From the NCBI RefSeq assembly GCF_001540865.1, contig NC_033630.1, positions 10,904,837 to 10,968,836 of the forward strand: a stretch of 64,000 nt of DNA, in the 5' to 3' direction. Positions 49,101-59,829 of this stretch are shown piece by piece. This DNA comes from Ananas comosus. Taxonomy: Eukaryota > Streptophyta > Magnoliopsida > Poales > Bromeliaceae. The notes under the pieces were generated by a model. It was not told the origin of the DNA. It saw only the letters and a list, made by a program, of their open reading frames with translations, and ran no database searches. A program made the position numbers and the translations under genes. Every line of letters starts with the position of its first letter. Positions within the stretch are counted from its first letter, which is position 1.

Positions 49101-52100
49101 CAACAACCTCTTACCTCAAAGTTTCCATAACTATCTTCTGTAATTAAATAGTAGGTCAACAAACTCTAAAAGATCTAAGGAAATTTTAACTACATATATT
49201 TAAGCCATTGAATGATAAATCATTAACTGGAAGTAACTACCTAAATGAAATGTGAAGTTTAATTATTTGATCAATAAACTCAAGTATCGGGAAAAGTTAA
49301 TAAACATAACCGGAAACAGCAGAGGTTCTTCTATTTTGGGACTCTGAGATCAGTAACTATGAAATACCTTCATTTGTCAATTTGTAACTCATAGACACGT
49401 TATGTGATGTAAATATTGTTGAAACAAATATTTGATGCTCCCAGTCCCACAAACATAGCATGCAAATATCTAACAAGCATTTCTCATGTTCTGACCTTTG
49501 ACAATATTGCTCATAGGCAATAAACAAAATTTTGACTACAGAGAATCTCATGAGGACAGGAAATGATATTTACCTTTGTGTATAGATTTGTTCTTGTATG
49601 AAGAGGCTGCCAGGAAAGGGGATATAAGAAACAAAGAAAGAAAGAGCTCCTTAGGGTAAGGAAAAGCAACATGAAAACACATAATTAATACAGCCTACTA
49701 GAATTTTCTTGCTAAATTATGAACACATGGAACCTATTTCAATGTTATAGAATGACAAAGCTGTTATGAGAAATAGCATAATTCATGAATGCAGTGGGTT
49801 CTTTTATCATACTAACATGTTTAGGATCTTTTAAGTTTTTCAACGATTGAAGCATTGTAGAGAAAATCTCTCAGTAGCCTAAATCAAGCATTTTATACAT
49901 GATAAATCTAAGTTGTAACTGATATTCAATCACTTTATTACTTTCTAACCCAGCTTGACATCCTCCTTTCGATCATTTTTTTATTCTTCATATGTTGGTT
50001 TCTAGTTGCCCAGCATTTTAATCAAAAACTGCATTGTAATAATTTTCTCGTGTCTGAGCCTCTGAGGGTATATGACGTTCACTTAACCACCAAAGACACG
50101 TCTCCATATTAACCATCTAATTCTAATTCTTTGCTAGCCTCCCTCATTAACAATCCTTTATTGTCAAACAATAGATCCAAGATAACAAAATTCTCCTTCT
50201 TAGGTATCTCCCATCTAACAAGGACTTTTTTTCCATTTTGATGTATAAATATATACCAATAGTGCATTCCACATATGCAGCGCAAGATCTACTTATTATG
50301 AAACACATAGCTTCTATGTTTCTTCTAGACATTCCTAGCTTAGTAAATGCAAGCTCACGCTGACTGAAAAATATGATCCCATCAGCAAATAACGCATATC
50401 ATGGGACGTCATCTTTCATACAAAAGGTATAAATAACATGCTCAGCTGGCTAACTACTAGAATTTTAGAACATAATTAGATAGCATATTTCATAGAAACA
50501 TCAAACCAGCAATAATATGCATCTTATTATTAGCTGAAAAATGCTGGAATCAAATGGTCTCTACGTGAAAGCAAAATCTGTGCACAATGATTTTCGTTAA
50601 ATTAGAAGTATGAAAAGAGAAGTGAAAAGCAAAATCTGTGCACAATGATTTTCGTTAAATTAAAAGGATGAAAAGAGAAGTGAAAAACCTGTTGCGATAA
50701 ATCAAAGATAATATGACATGTAAATCATTATCACCCAGAAAAGGAAAAATAAAATAAAATTTTGGTTAAAGTTTCATGATTGCTAAAAAGTAGTATCAAT
50801 ACTTACAGCCTCACTGCAGCTGAATAGAAGGCTAAGTAATGCTTTCCACTGTAGAAAAGCCTCAAGAGACTGCCCCATCTACAAGTTTTAAAGTGTTACC
50901 AAATAATAGTATAATAATAAATTAACTCCAAAACATACACAGATACCTACCATAAATGCTACAAATGCAAACTGCAACTCTCCTAATAGTAGATCTTCTG
51001 AGCCTCCATAGTCTTTTGTCAAAATAGTTTCCAGCAATCTTGTCTGAGAAGAAAAAATTTCTTTGTTCATCAGTTGAAATGATTATTCAACTAGAGGCGA
51101 GAACTCAGACTTCAGAGCCAATTCAAAAGCATAATGGTGAAACTTCCTTCCAGAAAAAATTAATATTAACAAAAGCGCAGCAAATTCAACAGACGTCAGT
51201 TATAATCTAGTAATTTTGTCGATGTATCAGCAAGCAAGAACTCAAAATTCAGAATAAGTGGAGCAAAGTATAAACAAGTATCGGTTTGCCCTGACTTTTC
51301 GAAGAGCTGCTCTGCTTCAAGAACTGACAGCTAGATTTTTGGCAAACAAATAATTCAGGAGCTTTTGCTTGAGGTAGAAGCTGAACTTAGCTTTTGAACC
51401 CAAAAGCAGAAGCTCCAGTTGAATCTTCTGCTTCTGCCACAATAGGATTCTGCCTGAGATAGTACAAAGGAAAAGCTCTGAGTGCTATTTCAAACAAATA
51501 TAGTTGGCAGCACTTTTGTGGAAGCTCCGGCCAGGATAAACTAGCCCCAACCAAATTATTTGCTCTTAGATATCAAAAAGTGTAATAGAAAATCAACACA
51601 TTTTAACTCTGCCTTCACAGAATCATTATGGATCAAAGAAACATTACTTTGTCAAGATTCAGAGCTGTAAGCTCCTCTCCTGATAAATCCTTATTCTTAA
51701 CAGCATGAGGAATATTAGTATAGTAACACCCTTTCTTCTGAGTTTCTTTTGTAGTATAATTTGAAAACTTGCTTTGCCTAAGCTGCTCCATCAAGCGTTT
51801 CTCCATAGCTGTTTTAGGAGCTTTGTCAATCAATCCAGACTCGTATACTATTGCAATTTCTCCTCCAACAGGTTCTGCAAATTATATCAATAAGCCAAGC
51901 TCTAGATTATATAAAGAAAATAGCAAAACATAAAGAAAATGTACCCTAATCTAATTAAATCATGTCAAATGGAAATACAATATATCAGTAAAAACAGAAC
52001 AATTTGACATCTACAAGAAATATGACTTCCGAAGATGAGGAACAAGTATTGACACAAAGAAAATTTCTCTCCTAAAGGTGCCTTTTTAGTGCAGTTAGCA

Positions 52101-55100
52101 AGCTAATGCGTAGGATAAATATGAATTTTTTTTATAAATAATCCTATCAATTTTTACAATTGTAAAAATAGTTTTTTAAAAAAAATAATTATAAAAATAG
52201 ACCTCTAAATGCGGTGAATGATTCACCGCATTCATTACTCCTTTTTAGGAGTAGAAAAAGAATAAAGCCGGTGAACCATTCACCGCTTTTACCATCGTAG
52301 AAATATAGAAAGAAGTAAAAAAAAGAAAGAAAGCAGTGAATGGTTCACCGCTTTTAAAAGCGGTGAACCATTCATCGCTTTTATAGAACCATATTTACAA
52401 ATAAAAATTTAACAGGCATATTTTTAGAATAAAATTTTAGGAGAAGACTATTGCACTAAAAAACCCGATAAATATTGCTATAACCAGTAAATAATATCCC
52501 ATTATTTTGATTGAACTTTATGGATCCTACTATATTACTGCACAACAATTTTTTATCAATTTACTATATTCCTTGTGATTCATTAAACTTTTAGAGCAAA
52601 TCAAAGTCTTTTAAGTGTAAAGGGTGAGCGCAAAAGAATATATGCATTAAAATCAATTTGTCTTTGTGATGACTAACAAGTCACATTGTTTATTATCTTA
52701 ACCCAGTTTCTTATTCATTTGATCAAACACAATAGGCGATATCAAAACAATTTGTACTTGAATCAAACACATAACCAAAGCCTTCTTTAACAAATGTGAT
52801 CAAAAGACTATTGCACTTTCTGCTGAGAGTCCAGCATGCATTTTCAATGTTGAATACAGAATTGTACCAAAAAGTGTTGTTTTCTCTATGTTGCATAAGA
52901 TCATTGTCTCATCACTATTAAGTAAGCAAACACACAAGAAAAGAAAATTGCAGCAACAAGCAAAGTTAGTAATAAACCGTGTAATTTCAAACTTTGGTAA
53001 TTCCAATGTAAACATTTTCTTATTAACTTCAAAATTATTATACTACTCAGCATTTAATTCATACCAATACGTTCAATGATGGTTGGAGTTATGTAATTGG
53101 AAAGCTGCTTCCACTCTCCATAGTGGTCTAAACTATAGGGACCAAGCTGGTTATCAAACTCTAACCGTTTAACAGCTTCCGAATACCTGCATTCCTATAA
53201 GGAAGTTCATTTCAGTGCCATAAACTGTTTTTAGGTCAGCAAAATAATCACAATATGCCTCTCAATAAAAATTAATGATGATATAGAGTACATCATATCG
53301 CAATTGCGTGTTTTGCATGGAGGACAAAATAGTCACTTAAGATAGACCACAACCTCATCTTCTGATACTTTGATCAACCTCTCCTCTTGCTGATGCCACT
53401 TACGAATTACTACCTGAAAAAACCACATACATTACCAAATCACTAGTCATGCACTATGATATAATAGGAAGTACCTTAGTATATTTCTTATCAGAAGTAC
53501 CATGTAATTTGCAGAATAATTGCTATTATTCTTTTTTAATTTTTTCTTTGAAAAGTTGCAACAGGCAATACTTTTTTTAGATAAAGTATTATATGGCCTA
53601 GTTGATCTTTAGAACATTGAAATTCAACACCAAGTTGCTGTTAAATTATGAGAAACAACCTTTGTTCTTCAAAAGCTCCAGTGATCAAATAATGGTGTTT
53701 TTTAATATTTATATTCAACATCCCCCCTCACGCCTCCGCTCGAGACATTTTGATAGGCCAAAAACATGGACTTCAATTAAATAGGAGGAAATTACTAGGA
53801 GTCTGGCGAGAGACTGACTTTAAAACCTCCTATTCTGATACCATATTATCCAAAAGACCAATCTAGTATGAAACAGGACTAGAAATATGTATTAACACCC
53901 CTCCCATCACATGCATGATCGATATGAAATGCACATGGAATTGATAGGTGAGGTAGCAGACGATTAATAATGCAGGAATTTGATCCATCAAATGTTAAAG
54001 GTAGGGTAAGAATCCAAACCTCACAGAACAAAGGGATACAGAATTGGCTCCAATACCATGTTAAATTTTGCGAAGCACCCGTTGTTCTCCAACAAATTAA
54101 GCAATCGGAGAACGGTGTTTTTAATATTTCTATTCAGCAGCTGCACTCAACATATTTTTCTAGGCATTGTGCAATGCAATTGAAAAGAGGTTTTTATGTT
54201 TTTCTTTACTTGATAAATGCTGCAAGAATGTATTACTGGAAACAACAAAGAAAATAAGAAACTGATTCACTGACTAATTATACCATAGAAGTTTCATATC
54301 AAAGTTCAATACTGGCTTGCAGAAGATAAGAAAAGAAGATCTTTGTACATGAAAAATCCGATAGAAAGAAATATTGCTTGATTTGCTTCGTAAATATAAT
54401 CAACTAGTATAGTAAGGAGTTGGAATGGTGAAAATTAGTACCTCAGCTGGATGAGTAGTAAGGAAGAAGCCTACCATTGGCGCAAACTCATTTCCTTCCC
54501 TGCATGCGTAGTTGCAAAATAATGTACCAAAAACTGCATTAAGGAAACTTCAAGACAATAGGAATAAAATTCGAAAGAGTTGAAGAAAGAAAAATAAAAA
54601 CAAAGGAAATGAGCCCCGTAAAGATTACACAAGGGCAAATTAAAAAAATTGAGAAACACCCATTGAAAAGATGAGCAGAAGGTATAATCTTTTAGATAAC
54701 AGAAACTGACAAATTTAAACAAGTAGCTAGGATATCAAACTTACTTGCTTGAAGAACTATAGTAAATAAAATGAGGACCAGGTGGGATCATTTTTATACC
54801 CTTAAACTTCGGTCCCGTAGAAAACAACTGGAAAAACAAGAGAGACAATAAGTTTAATAATTAAAACAACGCAAATTAGTGAATATACAATAGCTCAATA
54901 CAAGTAATCTCGGATCTGCTATTCAAAATGAAAGGTTAAAAAAAACAATAATTACAATAACACCTACAAAAGATGTCCTGTCGATAGTTTACGCACAAAA
55001 CAACTGAATCATTTACCCAGTAAATGTTCATAAAAAGAAAGATCAATCACAGTAACAGGATAATAACTAATAATAACTGTTAGGTATCACATTCAAACAA

Positions 55101-58100
55101 AAGTAACTGTTAGGAGAACTACATTGGCAGCCCCCAAACTTTAAACGAAGTTTCATTTTGGCCCAATGAACTTAATGCCCCCTAAACTTTTAAAACAAAG
55201 TTTCATTTTGGCCCAATGAACTTAATTCCCCTAAACTTTTAAAACAAAGTTTCATTTTGGCCCAATGAACTTAATGCCCCCTAAACTTTTACAAATATAT
55301 CAATTCACTCATTTCATCATCTGATGCTGAGTTCATTGACCGAGAGATCACATGTTGGCGCTAGACCAATGTTTTTCGACAAAATACTCAGCATCAAGAG
55401 ATTCATTTCCATTCGAAGAGGGTATGTACCGTTAAAATGAGCTTCGATCCAGGAATTTGAAGCCTTTGGTGCATACATGACTTCAAAAGACACTTTCTTT
55501 CAATTCAAGTCATTTTTCCACCAGTGGACTTAATGGCTGGCATGAAATGAGCCGATATGGTATAATTTTAAAAATTCAAGGAGCACCAAGTTTGCTATAG
55601 GAGAACAAGGGCATAAAACTAGGCGTCACGGATACTGACACAAGACACGACACAACTCGGACACGACGACTCGGCACCTTTCAAAAAAATTAGACATGAT
55701 CACAGAATGGACACCACTAATAAAATATAATATTATTAATATAATAATATATATTTATTATATATAAAATATTATTTTTGGTAAAATATTGTTATATTTC
55801 TCAAACGAGTGAAAACTAGTAAAATTTTTCATTGACAGTTCATATATTTTAAGGAAAAAAATTCTCCACCATACATAATTTATTTATATTGTTTAAAAAG
55901 AATTTGTATAAATTCATCAAAAAGCTAAAATATTTATCATTTTACATTATGTATGCATAAAAAAAGTAAAATAAAAATATGTATATATATCTATGGATCG
56001 GTACTGGACGCGTATCCAAGGAGTGTTCACATTGGACATGACCCCACCATAGACACAAGCGTGTCCGTGTGTCGGACACGCTGTAGTATCCTTGGGTTTT
56101 CTTTTGTTTTTCTTTTTTTCTTTGAGTTGGTAAAGGGCATGGTGGTCATTTTGTTGTGATAAGGATGCCACCTACCCTTTTCATGTTTATCCTCTAAATT
56201 AACTAAGAGTGTGCATGTTTTTCTCTCTCTCTTATACTTGACCGTACGCAAGGAGAAAGAGAACCCGGTTGGAGCTTGGATCGACGCCGACGTCGCGCCG
56301 CGGTGCCGTTCGAGTGTGCGTTCGTCATCGTAGCATCGCGAGGAGGCCGGGCGAGGGTGCGATTCCGCCGTTCTCGACGTCGCACCGGATTGGGATTAGC
56401 TTTCAAGGTGAGTTAATCGTCGGTTTATCTTCTAAGTATATAGATTGTCGACATGTGTTGTTGATAAACTTGCTCACTATCATAGTTGAAATACTTGAAA
56501 CTTGGGATAAGATTAAATTAACGTTTGAAATTCCAAATGCAACTATTTCTTTAACAAACATATGTCCCTGAACGTAATCCTCATTCTATCAGCTTTCATC
56601 ACAGAAATGCATGAAATATGCATGATATAGATAGCACCCCATATTTTACTAATATAATCAATATCTTGATTCTTCTGATTTTTAATGAACAGAGAATTAA
56701 ACCACCAGAGAAATCAATTTATCCTGGGGTTTACAGTAAGCATTGCCAGGTTCCATCATTCAAATGCATAATCAACTAATGTAAAAGACCTTGGATGCTC
56801 AAACCAAGTTCAGAGAAAGCAGGGAACCATGAGTCGCAGTCAAAAAGAAGAATCCAAGGCTATACTGCGTCAGCACAACACATATTACTCCGGGCCAAAT
56901 GGCAATAGTGGCACATGCGTGGTAGGCAATTCTTGATAATAGTACATGAAGAGTCCTAGATCACCTATTTCACCTAATTAATTATCAAAATTACCACTTC
57001 ATAGAAGAGATACTCACCTTAGAAGCAACAATTTTTTTACATCTGAAAGGACAAAGATGCACACAAAGGTATCTTTATTTACTTACAAGAGTGAAACATT
57101 GACAAACTGAAGAATCAGAAATTGAAGTAGGGAATATATTACTTTCGTTAGTTGAAACTATAGATAATTTTCTTTTGTACAATTTCAAGTGCTCCAAATC
57201 AAATGCCGTATTGACGTTCAGTTATAATTATATATAATAATCAAATAGTTTCTTAATGAACCTATCTCGGTTCATGAATTTTGGCATATTTACATGTAGA
57301 ATCTGAATTTGAGCTTAATACTGTGACTATCTACTTGCACATGTTGGACTTGGATATGACTTAGGAGAAAACTGCGATTATGATCTGTCATATGTTTAAA
57401 CTACCTGATTTAGCTCTAGGAGCCGTTATTATTTTGTATCGCCGCAGTATCGGCGTGGTGGATATCCCAGGTGTTTAGATTTCAGTTACGCTCGTGCTGG
57501 GATGTCGAGTGTATTTTTACAGTAGCATTCAGACTGTTCCGTACTGTTAGGGGCCGTCGGGGTTGACGGTGAACCCATATCGCCGCGTCAGATTGTGCCG
57601 AAGAGACGTGACCTGTTGATTGTTAGACCAGCTGGACCCTGTTACTTGACTTGGACTTGTGAGAGCCGGATTGAGCTCGCCAGAGATACGCTGCATACTC
57701 GGTTGGGTAGCTCCCACGAGTGTCACTCCGGAGACGGGCGTTGTACTTTCGCGTTGGTGTCGTTCGTGCAGGTTGGACTTGCTCTCTACGAACTGCTTAG
57801 TGTGGAGGTAGCTATATAGTCACAACCGGGCGGGACGGGTGTGTTCACAGTCCCAGGGACGGGTATGCTTACAGTTCCAGTGAGATTGGGTCAGGATTGA
57901 CATTTACTACAGTTGGTTAGTGTACAGCATGATAGTGTAGTGGCTTGTAGCTGTAGATTTTCTTCCAGCATTTTCTACTGTCCTTGCTCCCTTCTGTAGA
58001 CTTAGTGGGTGAACCGACGTTGTTGAGGGCGGTACCCACTGAGGACTACTTGTTTTTACAGTAGTTCTCACGCCCAGTTTTACTCTTCTTTTGCAGAGCC

Positions 58101-59026
58101 ATCGGTTCCGGCTGCTGCATCTTCTGAGGCAGATCATGACAAGAGCATTGCGAGCTAGAGCCCTACCCGACGAGTCGTCGAGATAGAGGATCACCCGCTG
58201 CAGGTAGTGGTATTTGTTGTTTTTATTTTTGAGAATTCGTGTACATACAGATGTTTTAACTCGCTGGAGCGAGTACTTGTTACCTGGATGCTATATATGT
58301 ATATGGAACTTCCTTTTAGTTCTACCTATTTATTTTCCTAACAGCTCTATACTACTGGTTGTAGTATTGTATGTTTTACAGATACAGCTACGCTTCGTAT
58401 ACAGGAAAAATTTTCTTGTATACGGCGGATTTGTCGGCGTGCCCGGGGAATGTGTAATCCGGGGCGTGACACACACGACGCTTATAAAAGTGCCCGTGAT
58501 ACATAGGTATAAAATGAGAGATTACCGGTACAATTTACCCATTCACTTAATGACAAAATTGAGAGAATACCAGTGCAACATTACTCGCTTATTAAAGTAC
58601 AATTATCAAGTCCAAATATGGGAATAGTACGGAGACTGTGGACACATTTTACCCTACAGTAACAAATCTTTGCTGCATCTAACTTACCACCTAAACAATG
58701 ATTCAAATCGCAATGCCAACCCACCACAAAACCTTGTTCGTTTAACTCAAAATTTGACTTAAAATATGCGTAATCAACGGGCAAATGATCAAATTTAACA
58801 AAAGTGAGGGTATTCTTGCGGATTAAACTGATTATCGTTCGTGATCATCGAAATTTCAACACTGTGGCCTCGTTAAGGAAAAAAAAAGGAAAATTAGGGT
58901 TTTGTAGTCGACCTGGGTGTCGATGCCGAGGAGGGTGAACGGGGGGACGTCGAGGAGGAGAAGGGTGGCGCCCTTCTTCACCAGCTCCAGGGCAGTGTCC
59001 GGATCCATCCCACCTCCTGAAGCCAT
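40166..59026 (-). CDS. AAR2: AAR2 family U5 snRNP assembly factor (complete, 12 exons, 388 aa)
   Basis: Exons 58913-59026, 54745-54827, 54442-54499, 53354-53413, 53065-53194, 51648-51874, 50951-51043, 50807-50878, 49574-49606, 47920-48060, 47566-47622 and 40166-40264. All phases agree and give 1167 coding bases. Diagnostic AAR2 segments: [100 protein letters not shown], and the tail [16 protein letters not shown]. In yeast and human AAR2 holds Prp8 during cytoplasmic U5 snRNP assembly and keeps Brr2 away; the same role is expected here. Length fits the family (human 384). Start is the ATG before ASGGG; two out-of-frame ATGs lie just upstream. The last intron (40265-47565) is 7.3 kb because of an antisense Copia element, yet all exons remain intact. 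Confidence 0.93.
40445..40648. mobile_element. Short palindromic MITE in AAR2 intron 11
   Basis: The left arm agcttgggtgcttacagaag and the reverse complement of the right arm, agctggaatgcttttagaag, pair and extend into agcaccaa. It resembles the family 4 MITE (tccttggtgct, atccaacggcc blocks). Confidence 0.68.
41158..41257 (+). repeat. 20-bp tandem repeats in the LTR promoter, five units
   Basis: The units follow tagtgaatggatgcaacYct with small changes, exactly 20 bp apart; more decayed units may follow to about 41310. The same array is in the 3' LTR from 46414. Confidence 0.9.
41450..41517 (+). promoter_or_regulatory. Array of five heat-shock-element cores (TTCnnGAA), 15-bp phasing
   Basis: TTCACGAA at 41450, TTCATGAA at 41465, TTCACGAA at 41480, TTCGTGAA at 41495 and TTCATGAA at 41510. 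Each matches the inverted nTTCnnGAAn unit bound by heat-shock factors, and 15-bp spacing keeps them in phase with the 5-bp module. Another core (TTCGTGAA, 41177-41184) lies further upstream. The array ends 17 bp before the TATA box. The same array is in the 3' LTR from 46706. The binding role is inferred. Confidence 0.65.
41534..41540 (+). promoter_or_regulatory. LTR TATA box of the intact Copia
   Basis: TATATAA in the context gcctatataagtccatagca, directly after the HSE-like array. Predicted transcription start is near 41565-41570. The copy in the 3' LTR would fire toward AAR2 exon 11, antisense to the gene. Confidence 0.6.
41888..45781 (+). CDS. Copia Gag-Pol polyprotein (complete, 1297 aa)
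   Basis: One open frame starting 22 bp after the 5' LTR. Order: GAG (about 1-245, [14 protein letters not shown] at 18-31), zinc knuckle [14 protein letters not shown] (253-266), aspartic protease [12 protein letters not shown] (DSG at 300-302), GAG-pre-integrase [14 protein letters not shown] (426-439), integrase with the catalytic acids Asp487, Asp550 and Glu583 ([18 protein letters not shown]), reverse transcriptase ([33 protein letters not shown] at about 978), and RNase H ([42 protein letters not shown]). Integrase before reverse transcriptase is the Ty1/Copia order. There is no stop or frameshift and all catalytic motifs are present, so the protein should be functional. It provides capsid, maturation, cDNA synthesis and integration. 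Confidence 0.96.
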   Translation: MSTATLREMATNFMRLERFDGMDFRRWQKKLFFLLSTLKVAYVLTTPRPEENDDEPVAQTRTRQKWDEDDNICRGNILNAMSDALFDVYQNVKTAKELWEGLEEKYKSEDATSKKFLVSKFNNYKMVDSRSVLDQLHEIQHILNQFTQHNMNMDESIIVASIIDKLPPSWKDFKKSLKHRKEEITLKDLANHLRIEEEYRLQDSKKEQDAQSAKVYVTEDEYSKTRQPTKENRKRAKHPINHNMTNKKKKGACFHCGKPGHYKKECRFLKKESAPDSKRNFVAMISEANILEDDGAWWIDSGSTRHVCKDKSLFKTYDALEDGNVLYMGNSSTAQIKGKGKVELEFTSGKTLTLTDVYHVPEVRKNLISGSLLNKFGFKLVFEADKFILSKGGIFVGKGYLYEGMFKLNLINKINISAYIIDSSSLWHNRLGHVNYRKLQDMAKLELIPNFDNKLEKCNTCMLTKITRKSFPKIDRCSNLLELVHSDVCDLHASPSIGGKKYFVTFIDDFSRYSYVYLLHSKNEALDKFRIYKSEVEVKCEKMVKCLRTDRGGEYYDPSFFESIGIIHETSAPYTPQQNGVAERKNRTLMEMVNAMLSNSGLSYGFWGEALLTACHLLNRIPTKKNDKTPYELFKGRKPNLNYLKVWGCRAIVRVPEPKRKKLGERGIECIFIGYAQHSKAYRFYVIESNDFIEINTVFESKDAIFDENRFVSIPRPKELIVSKEHSNEKNDVAIETPELRRSKRVRIAKTFGPDFYTFLVEGSREMITESFQFCLNIDSDPTTFEEAMKSPDVAFWKEAINDEMDSIMTNQTWKLVDLPPGCKPIGCKWIFKKKINVNGTIDKFKARLVAKGFTQKEGIDYFDTYAPVARLATIRTLIALASMYNLIIHQMDVKTAFLNGELDEEVYMEQPEGFVVPGQEHKVCKLIKSLYGLKQAPKQWHQKFDQIVLSNGYKINQSDKCVYSKFSNGKGVIICLYVDDMLIFGTDVQQVENTKNFLSCNFDMKDMGEADIILGIKIIRENNGLFLTQSHYIEKILRKFGYFDCTPVSTPFDPNLKLVRNTGRSINQLEYSKIIGSLMYAMSCTRPDIAFAVGKLSRFTSNPGNVHWHAIYRILKYLKKTMDYGIFYSGYPTVLEGYTDASWITDQEDHASTSGWIFILGGGAISWGSKKQTCIADSTMAAEFIALASASKEAEWIRNLLYEIPVWPKPMPPVSLHCDSEATLSRAYSQTYNGKSRHIGLRHSYVKQLISDGIITIDFVRSNQNLADPLTKGLPRELIFRTSMGMGLKPILQSHQ
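45782..46371 (+). other. Copia 3' untranslated segment with polypurine tract
   Basis: 590 bp without a coding frame, between the polyprotein stop and the 3' LTR. The tract ggtggggaat at 46362-46371 abuts the LTR and is the expected plus-strand primer. Confidence 0.75.
46372..47120 (+). repeat. 3' LTR of the intact Copia
   Basis: 749 bp, nearly identical to 41116-41865. The visible differences are four substitutions (in the fifth 20-bp unit, in the cttaRagtgaaagRatg stretch and at ctaYacgcc) and the loss of one c near the end. Confidence 0.95.
48248..48848. mobile_element. MULE-type MITE with 9-bp target duplication in AAR2 intron 9
   Basis: The ends ggcttaattacatcatccta and (reverse complement) ggtttaatcacaccctacta form a terminal inverted repeat. 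They are flanked by the 9-bp direct repeat ttgataaaa (48239-48247, 48849-48857), the duplication size of Mutator-like elements. 601 bp, no transposase. A decayed relative is near 36.2-36.8 kb. Confidence 0.82.
50571..50686. repeat. 58-bp tandem duplication in AAR2 intron 8
   Basis: gcaaaatctgtgcacaatga recurs at 50571 and 50629, with the following bases nearly identical (agaagtatg against aaaaggatg), ending in agaagtgaaaa. Confidence 0.9.
52083..52463. mobile_element. Foldback MITE carrying a GCGGTGAA palindrome cluster, AAR2 intron 5
   Basis: The ends tttttagtgca and tgcactaaaaa form a terminal inverted repeat. Inside lie palindromic motifs: gcggtgaatgattcaccgc (52210), ccggtgaaccattcaccg (52270), cagtgaatggttcaccgc (52343) and gcggtgaaccattcatcgc (52360). 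No transposase. Confidence 0.65.
53600..54260. repeat. Two diverged copies of a dispersed repeat in AAR2 intron 3
   Basis: The block gttaaattatgagaaacaac ... ggtgttttttaatatttata (near 53640-53730) recurs as gttaaattttgcgaagcacc ... ggtgtttttaatatttctat (near 54060-54140). Each is near the phrase taccatRttA. Family unassigned. Confidence 0.55.
55151..55290. repeat. 50-bp tandem repeat, three copies, in AAR2 intron 1
   Basis: The phrase tttcattttggcccaatgaa starts at 55151, 55201 and 55250, each time followed by cttaatgccccctaaactttt or a close variant. Confidence 0.92.
55620..56420. other. GC-variable repeat-like stretch in AAR2 intron 1
   Basis: Near 55625-55690 and 55990-56090 there are many acacga/cggacacg words on both strands around an AT-rich core. 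A GC-rich patch follows at 56240-56410. It looks like a decayed transposable element; no termini or coding motif could be recognised. Confidence 0.35.
57340..58471 (-). mobile_element. LTR or solo-LTR fragment, minus orientation, in AAR2 intron 1
   Basis: The right end read on the minus strand starts TGTCACGCCCCGGATTACAC, a typical Gypsy LTR start, and is followed on the plus strand by cacac (possible target duplication). Minus-strand blocks gatggctctg, gggcgtgagaact and cctcagtgggtaccgcc correspond to blocks in the solo LTR at 14688-17388. The left boundary is uncertain and no matching duplication was found, so the element may be truncated. Confidence 0.55.
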
Positions 59027-59300
59027 TCTCATTCATCACTCATCACTTTTTTTTTAAATTTATTTTCCTTCACAATTTACAGCCAGAGAGAGAGAGAGGG
59101 GTTGGGAGGGAAGGGAGGGGAAGGTACCAGAAGGTTTCACGTGGTGTGGGCTGCCAGATGAGAATTTTTTGTAGGCCGTGAAGGCTGCCAACAGATCGTG
59201 TTTCTTGGGCCGGGCCACTGCAGACTGACAGCTGTTCCGGACGGATTCTGATTCCGTGTGATGAGACCGATCGCTTAGTTTGACATTGAGGTCCATATGA
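59027..59300 (-). promoter_or_regulatory. Probable AAR2 promoter and leader
   Basis: This 270-bp stretch upstream of the AAR2 ATG contains a CT-rich tract (59083-59098) and a tgggccgggcca site (59206-59217). The latter resembles the TGGGCC site II elements of plant housekeeping promoters. Two ATGs at 59043 and 59036 precede the main start: the first opens a 4-codon uORF, the second an out-of-frame uORF overlapping the coding start. Confidence 0.35.
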
Positions 59301-59599
59301 TGTTATTAAATAAAATGGAATTGGAATAAAAATATATTGAATTTTATATTTCTGCGTTCTTCGGTGAGACCGTAAAAAAAATATCATAACCAACTCATCA
59401 CGATATGCGGAACGCAATATTATGTACGGAAACAAATAGGGCATTTTCCCATCGTACTTTCTTACCGCACAGATAATGCAATCTCCTCGCAATACCAAAC
59501 GAAGCCGAAGGCTATTATGTAACAGCTGTAGCAACACAATATATACCAGTTATTCAGTGATGCGAGATTCTAGAGGAGATTCTAAAGATAGCTCCTATG

Positions 59600-59829
59600 G
59601 TTGGTTTTGGCTCCTGCCAAATCCGTTGGTAGCACTTTATCCCGTATAGCACTTAGCACTCACAAGCTTTAATACTAACCGTAACAACCCGACCTGCTAG
59701 CAATACTCATTCGGCACAAACCATCGGCCTAAATTACTGAAGTCCAGTTATTATTATTAGCGTGTGAAGCCTTATATACACCAATAAGAATTATTTTTCC
59801 ATCTAATGTGGAACTATTGGAGCGTTACA
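59600..59829 (-). mobile_element. TRIM fragment (LTR plus part of the interior), copy 3
   Basis: 59680-59829 matches the TRIM LTR (gtaacaacccgacctgctag ... aatgtggaactattggagcg). The adjoining 59600-59679 matches the internal linker of copy 1 (cgtatagcacttagcactc). The primer-site position reads TTAGTATTAAAGC on the minus strand, a decayed TGGTATCAGAGC. The second LTR is missing. Confidence 0.65.

Noticed and set aside
58214..58627. 137-codon plus-strand frame
   Set aside because: It crosses the end of a Gypsy-like LTR and continues into AAR2 intron 1; no conserved domain.
58845..59039. 64-codon minus frame at the AAR2 start
   Set aside because: Out-of-frame reading of AAR2 exon 1; the AAR2 frame shows conserved residues. 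Kept only as a possible overlapping uORF.
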